Shown here: one piece after another, positions 6,201 to 8,449 of the stretch
Numbering within the stretch: position 1 is the first letter of the stretch
Layout of the letters: every line of letters begins with the position of its first letter
Assembly: GCA_030624545.1 (NCBI GenBank)
Contig: JAUXJX010000059.1
Location: 1-8,449, forward strand
Direction of reading: 5' to 3'
DNA: 8,449 nucleotides
Origin: Bacteroidota bacterium
GTDB taxonomy: Bacteria > Zhuqueibacterota > JdFR-76 > DREG01
The notes under the pieces: model-generated
Told to the model about the DNA's origin: nothing
Databases searched by the model: none
The model's input: the letters and a program-made list of their open reading frames with translations, nothing else
Program-made: the position numbers and the translations under genes

Positions 6201-6438
6201 GACAAAAAGATATCATGGTTAATTTTCTCCTCTTCCATCAGATGCCGTTCGTGTTGAAATCCGGCTGCGATTATCCAGATGCCATTCAAATTATCCACAA
6301 AATGGCTTCCATTTGAAGGAGAAAAGGTTAAATTAAGTCCAACCGGATGGCCGTTCATAGTATTGAAACTACATGAGAAAGAACTCGACAATCATCTTTA
6401 GGCGCCGTAATAAAATGGACAAGAATGGAGAAACCAAA
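6201..6438. other. Gap upstream of the permease remnant
   Basis: No gene is supportable here. Small frames on both strands lack ribosome-binding sites and recognisable motifs. The stretch 6281-6317 holds weak inverted repeats (GCCATT 6281-6286 with AATGGC 6301-6306, and ATTCAAAT with ATTTGAA) and repeated ATTATCCA words. It presumably contained the divergent promoter of the former permease gene, but I do not see clear hexamers. Confidence 0.5.
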
Positions 6439-6780
6439 ATGGATGACGCGGTGTGGCAAGAAATACCTGTCATCAAGACGCCGGTCTATAAAATCAACGA
6501 AAGACCGAAAACCTGGTGGGAATGTCTTCTGTTTGGCTGGCAGCACACTCTGGTTGATATTTCGCCGTTTGTCCTGCCCCTTGCCGTGGCGTGAGCCATC
6601 GGTATTCCCATTTATACACAGTTCGCCCTGGGAGAGCAGTGGTTAGACCGCCTGCACGTTTCCCTGAAGCTGGTAGCTACAAACACGGTAGTTTTGGCCG
6701 TAATAATAGCAATTGTATTGAATCTGATCCTGAATATCATTTTGAGGGGGGACGCCGAGGAATCGGAACCAAGTGCTTAG
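6439..6780 (+). pseudogene. NCS2 family purine/pyrimidine permease, internally deleted
   Basis: ATG 6439 follows TGGAG (6426-6430) at a proper eight-base distance, so the native 5' end seems intact. The first ~50 residues resemble the N-terminus of NCS2 (xanthine/uracil) permeases: 'RPKTWWECLLFGWQHTLVD' then ISPFVLPLAVA. An in-frame TGA (6595-6597) follows. The same frame then continues with 'AIGIPIYTQFALGEQWLDRL' and a final hydrophobic helix 'TVVLAVIIAIVLNLILNI', ending at TAG 6778-6780; this resembles the C-terminus of the same family. Full-length members are about 450-500 residues with 14 helices, so roughly 350 central residues are missing, with the TGA at the joint. No transport function is possible. 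The subfamily is assigned from memory of motifs only. The final TAG overlaps the stop codon of the convergent amidase. Confidence 0.7.
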
Positions 6781-8213
6781 GATATTGACTTCGAGCCGTT
6801 CAATTTCTTCAAAGACGGAAGGCCAATTGGATTGGCATCCTGAATCTGCTTTGAAAGAGCTAGAACCGACTCTTCCCCCATGGGCCGTCCGACGATCTGC
6901 AGTCCGACTGGCAACTTACCTTTTGTGAGTCCGCAAGGCACGGAGCTGACGGGCAGGCCTGTAAGACTGAGCAAAAAGGTGGATGCAAACCAGTCGACGT
7001 AGGTCTTCATCTTTTTACCCGCGATCGTCTCAGGATAGTGGTGCTCTACAGGAAATGGCGATACGGCCATGCAGGGCGTTAGCAGATGATCGTAATTTTG
7101 GAAGAAGTCATGAAAGGTCTGCCAGATTTTCGTCCGTGCCCGCTCGGCGTTCGCCAAATCTTTCATCGTCACTTTCAGACCCGCTTCGATGTTTCCCTTG
7201 AGATTGCTTCCGAATTGGTTCAGTTTGTCTAGCCGGCTATAATGCTGCGCCACCATCCAGAATCCGCGGATGTCAAGGAAAGATTTTCTGCCGAAAGACA
7301 GGTCCAATTCAATCTCTTCTACGCTTGCTCCCACTTTCCTCATATCGAAGGCAGCCTTGCGGCAGGTCAATTCGATTTCCTCATCGATGCCGATCCCGGC
7401 GATGTCCGCACAATAGGCAAGCCGAATTCCCCTTGCTGTTCCGGCCTGAACGGTATTCACGAAATCCCTTCCTGCCATCGGCTGGCTGAGAGGAGATAAC
7501 GGGCTGGGTCCGCTTACCGCTTGGAGCATCAGTGCGATATCCTCCGCCGTGCGCGCCATGCAGCCGGTGACATTCAAATTATCCCAGGCATACTCATTTG
7601 GATAGGTGGGTACCAAGCCGGGCGATGGACGGAGGCCGACAACCCCGCAAAATGAAGCCGGTATGCGCAGGGAACCGCCAAGATCCGTGCCTTCGGCCAG
7701 GGCGATCATTCCCGTGGCAAGAGCTGCAGCGCCCCCACCGGTCGAGCCCCCGGCGCTAAGACCGGGATTCCAAGGATTGCGCGTTGGCCCAAACACGTCG
7801 TTAAACGTGTTGCCCCCTGCTGCAAACTCCGGCGTATTGGTCTTGCCAATAATAATCGCCCCGGCTTCCTTAAGCCGTTGGACAATTAAAGCGTCCTCTG
7901 CCGGAATATGTTCTGCATAAAGTGTGGAGCCATAGGTGGTGCGAAGGCCGGCAGTCGGCGTAACGTCTTTGATGCCTACGGGCAAGCCGTGGAGGAGTCC
8001 AAGCCCTTCTCCACGCGCTGCCTTTTGTTCGGCTAATCGGGCTTCATCCAAAGCGCGTTCGGAAACCGTGCATACCGCATTGATGGCGCAGTTGTATTTC
8101 TCGATTTGAGCCAGTCCGGCCTCGACCACGTCGACCGGTGATAACTCCCCTTTCCCCAGAAGTCTTCGTAATTCCGTGGCGGGAAGGAGAACTAACTCGT
8201 CACTCTGATGCAT
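6777..8213 (-). CDS. Amidase signature family hydrolase
   Basis: A 478-residue protein of normal family length. The triad is complete: K82 (in GIKDVTP), cis-Ser S157 (in SAGGSTGGGAAA) and nucleophile S181 (in TDLGGSLRIPASFCG), spaced 24 residues between the serines as in malonamidase, peptide amidase and GatA. It should hydrolyse a C-terminal or small-molecule amide (or aryl-acyl amide) in the cytoplasm; no signal peptide is seen. GatA is less likely because no gatB or gatC is nearby, but family homology alone cannot give the substrate. The start at ATG 8213 has only a weak purine stretch upstream. The gene ends tail to tail with a purine/pyrimidine permease remnant. The gene upstream on the same strand may be a cyclase-type hydrolase, which would fit a small degradation cluster for a cyclic or linear amide; that is inference. 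Confidence 0.9.
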   Translation of the reverse strand: MHQSDELVLLPATELRRLLGKGELSPVDVVEAGLAQIEKYNCAINAVCTVSERALDEARLAEQKAARGEGLGLLHGLPVGIKDVTPTAGLRTTYGSTLYAEHIPAEDALIVQRLKEAGAIIIGKTNTPEFAAGGNTFNDVFGPTRNPWNPGLSAGGSTGGGAAALATGMIALAEGTDLGGSLRIPASFCGVVGLRPSPGLVPTYPNEYAWDNLNVTGCMARTAEDIALMLQAVSGPSPLSPLSQPMAGRDFVNTVQAGTARGIRLAYCADIAGIGIDEEIELTCRKAAFDMRKVGASVEEIELDLSFGRKSFLDIRGFWMVAQHYSRLDKLNQFGSNLKGNIEAGLKVTMKDLANAERARTKIWQTFHDFFQNYDHLLTPCMAVSPFPVEHHYPETIAGKKMKTYVDWFASTFLLSLTGLPVSSVPCGLTKGKLPVGLQIVGRPMGEESVLALSKQIQDANPIGLPSLKKLNGSKSIS

Positions 8214-8240
8214 AGTATGTTTCGCTTTGCACAGTCTTTG

Positions 8241-8315
8241 GCCACGGAGCCACAGAGCACACAGAAGGAATACTCATTCCATCCCGGTGTTCTCCGGGCC
8301 TCTGTGGTTTCTTTG
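8241..8315. repeat. Imperfect inverted repeat (CCACAGAG type)
   Basis: The left part GCCACGGAGCCACAGAGCAC and following bases (8241-8265) and the right part around GGCCTCTGTGGTTT (8290-8315) match as inverted repeats at about 17 of 25 positions. The repeat unit is a degenerate CCACAGAG word like the element at 2471-2630. It fills the gap between the amidase and the upstream gene. Confidence 0.6.
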
Positions 8316-8316
8316 T

Positions 8317-8449
8317 CTAATTCTCTACAAATGCCACCACTCTCGCAAACGCTGCCTCACCACCCTTAAATGTCCATGGGAAACAGCCAAGGGGGAGCCT
8401 CTTATTTTGGATTTCAGAGGCCTCAATATCCCCGCCGAGATTCTCGATG
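8317..8449 (-). CDS. C-terminal fragment of a protein off the window edge, possibly cyclase/kynurenine formamidase type
   Basis: The minus-strand frame is open from the window edge to TAG at 8319-8317 and encodes 43 residues plus stop. The segments IENLGGDIEASEIQ, LPLGCFPWTFKGGEA and 'ARVVAFVEN' look like a real protein end rather than random translation. The pattern 'ENLGG..., then FPW..GGEA...RVVAF' resembles the C-terminus of the cyclase family (PF04199, metal-dependent hydrolases of cyclic amides and formylkynurenine), as far as I recall it. It lies 103 bases upstream of the amidase on the same strand, with a repeat between them, so co-transcription is possible. Too little is present for a firm family call. 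Confidence 0.5.
   Translation of the reverse strand, partial: IENLGGDIEASEIQNKRLPLGCFPWTFKGGEAAFARVVAFVEN

Noticed and set aside
6197..6391. 64-residue minus-strand frame upstream of the permease remnant.
   Set aside because: No ribosome-binding site, no recognisable motif, and it overlaps the upstream region of the permease remnant; a plus-strand frame there looks equally plausible, so neither is supported.
6595..6597. In-frame TGA of the permease remnant as a selenocysteine codon.
   Set aside because: The flanks (VA, then AIG) are hydrophobic helix residues with no redox motif, no SECIS-like hairpin is evident just after, and the protein lacks its central ~350 residues anyway.
6777..8213. 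Calling the amidase GatA of the tRNA amidotransferase.
   Set aside because: The triad is shared by the whole amidase family and no gatB or gatC is present nearby; a general amidase call is safer.

Overview
The window looks like a stretch of chromosome from a Gram-negative (outer-membrane) bacterium of moderate GC content. The evidence for an outer membrane is a ydbH-ynbE-ydbL type operon, an RND efflux-pump remnant and a lipoprotein with a clear lipobox. Long imperfect inverted repeats of the CCGCCAAG.., CCGCAGAG.. and CCACAGAG.. kinds lie between genes. From general experience such repeats are common in environmental Desulfobacterota and Nitrospirota genomes, but the phylum is inference only.

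Layout. (1) Positions 1-2352, plus strand: the C-terminal 540 codons of a YdbH-like AsmA-type intermembrane protein, a 64-residue YnbE-like lipoprotein and a YdbL-like (DUF1318) periplasmic protein. This is the same gene order as in E. coli. The operon probably builds and controls an inner-to-outer membrane bridge for phospholipid transport. (2) Positions 2353-3069: a repeat-bearing gap, then a small three-helix membrane protein of unknown function. (3) Positions 3114-4118: a decayed zone. The C-terminal third of an alpha/beta hydrolase (minus strand) abuts, back to back, the C-terminal piece of an RND transporter (plus strand, itself frameshifted). One deletion that removed the 5' halves of a divergent gene pair would give this arrangement. 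(4) Positions 4094-5479, minus: an apparently intact KamA-family radical SAM/PLP enzyme. It keeps the FeS cysteines and the PLP lysine but has Arg and Ser where lysine 2,3-aminomutase has its two substrate-binding Asp residues. A good sigma70-like promoter lies upstream. (5) Positions 5858-6073, minus: a cold-shock protein with a GTG start, a perfect Shine-Dalgarno sequence and its own promoter. (6) Positions 6439-6780, plus: an NCS2 purine/pyrimidine permease reduced to its two ends, joined in frame around a TGA. (7) Positions 6777-8213, minus: an intact amidase-signature hydrolase with a complete Lys-Ser-Ser triad. (8) Positions 8317-8449, minus: the last 43 residues of a protein running off the window, possibly a cyclase/kynurenine formamidase-type hydrolase.

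How the genes relate: only the ydb trio forms a clear working unit. Regions 3-7 are a mosaic of single intact genes and remnants of transport and hydrolase genes, which suggests ongoing gene loss, although assembly error cannot be excluded. I found no CRISPR array, tRNA, rRNA or intact mobile element. The most interesting items are the altered substrate pocket of the KamA-like enzyme, the two deletion scars, and the ydb operon with a repeat element inside it.
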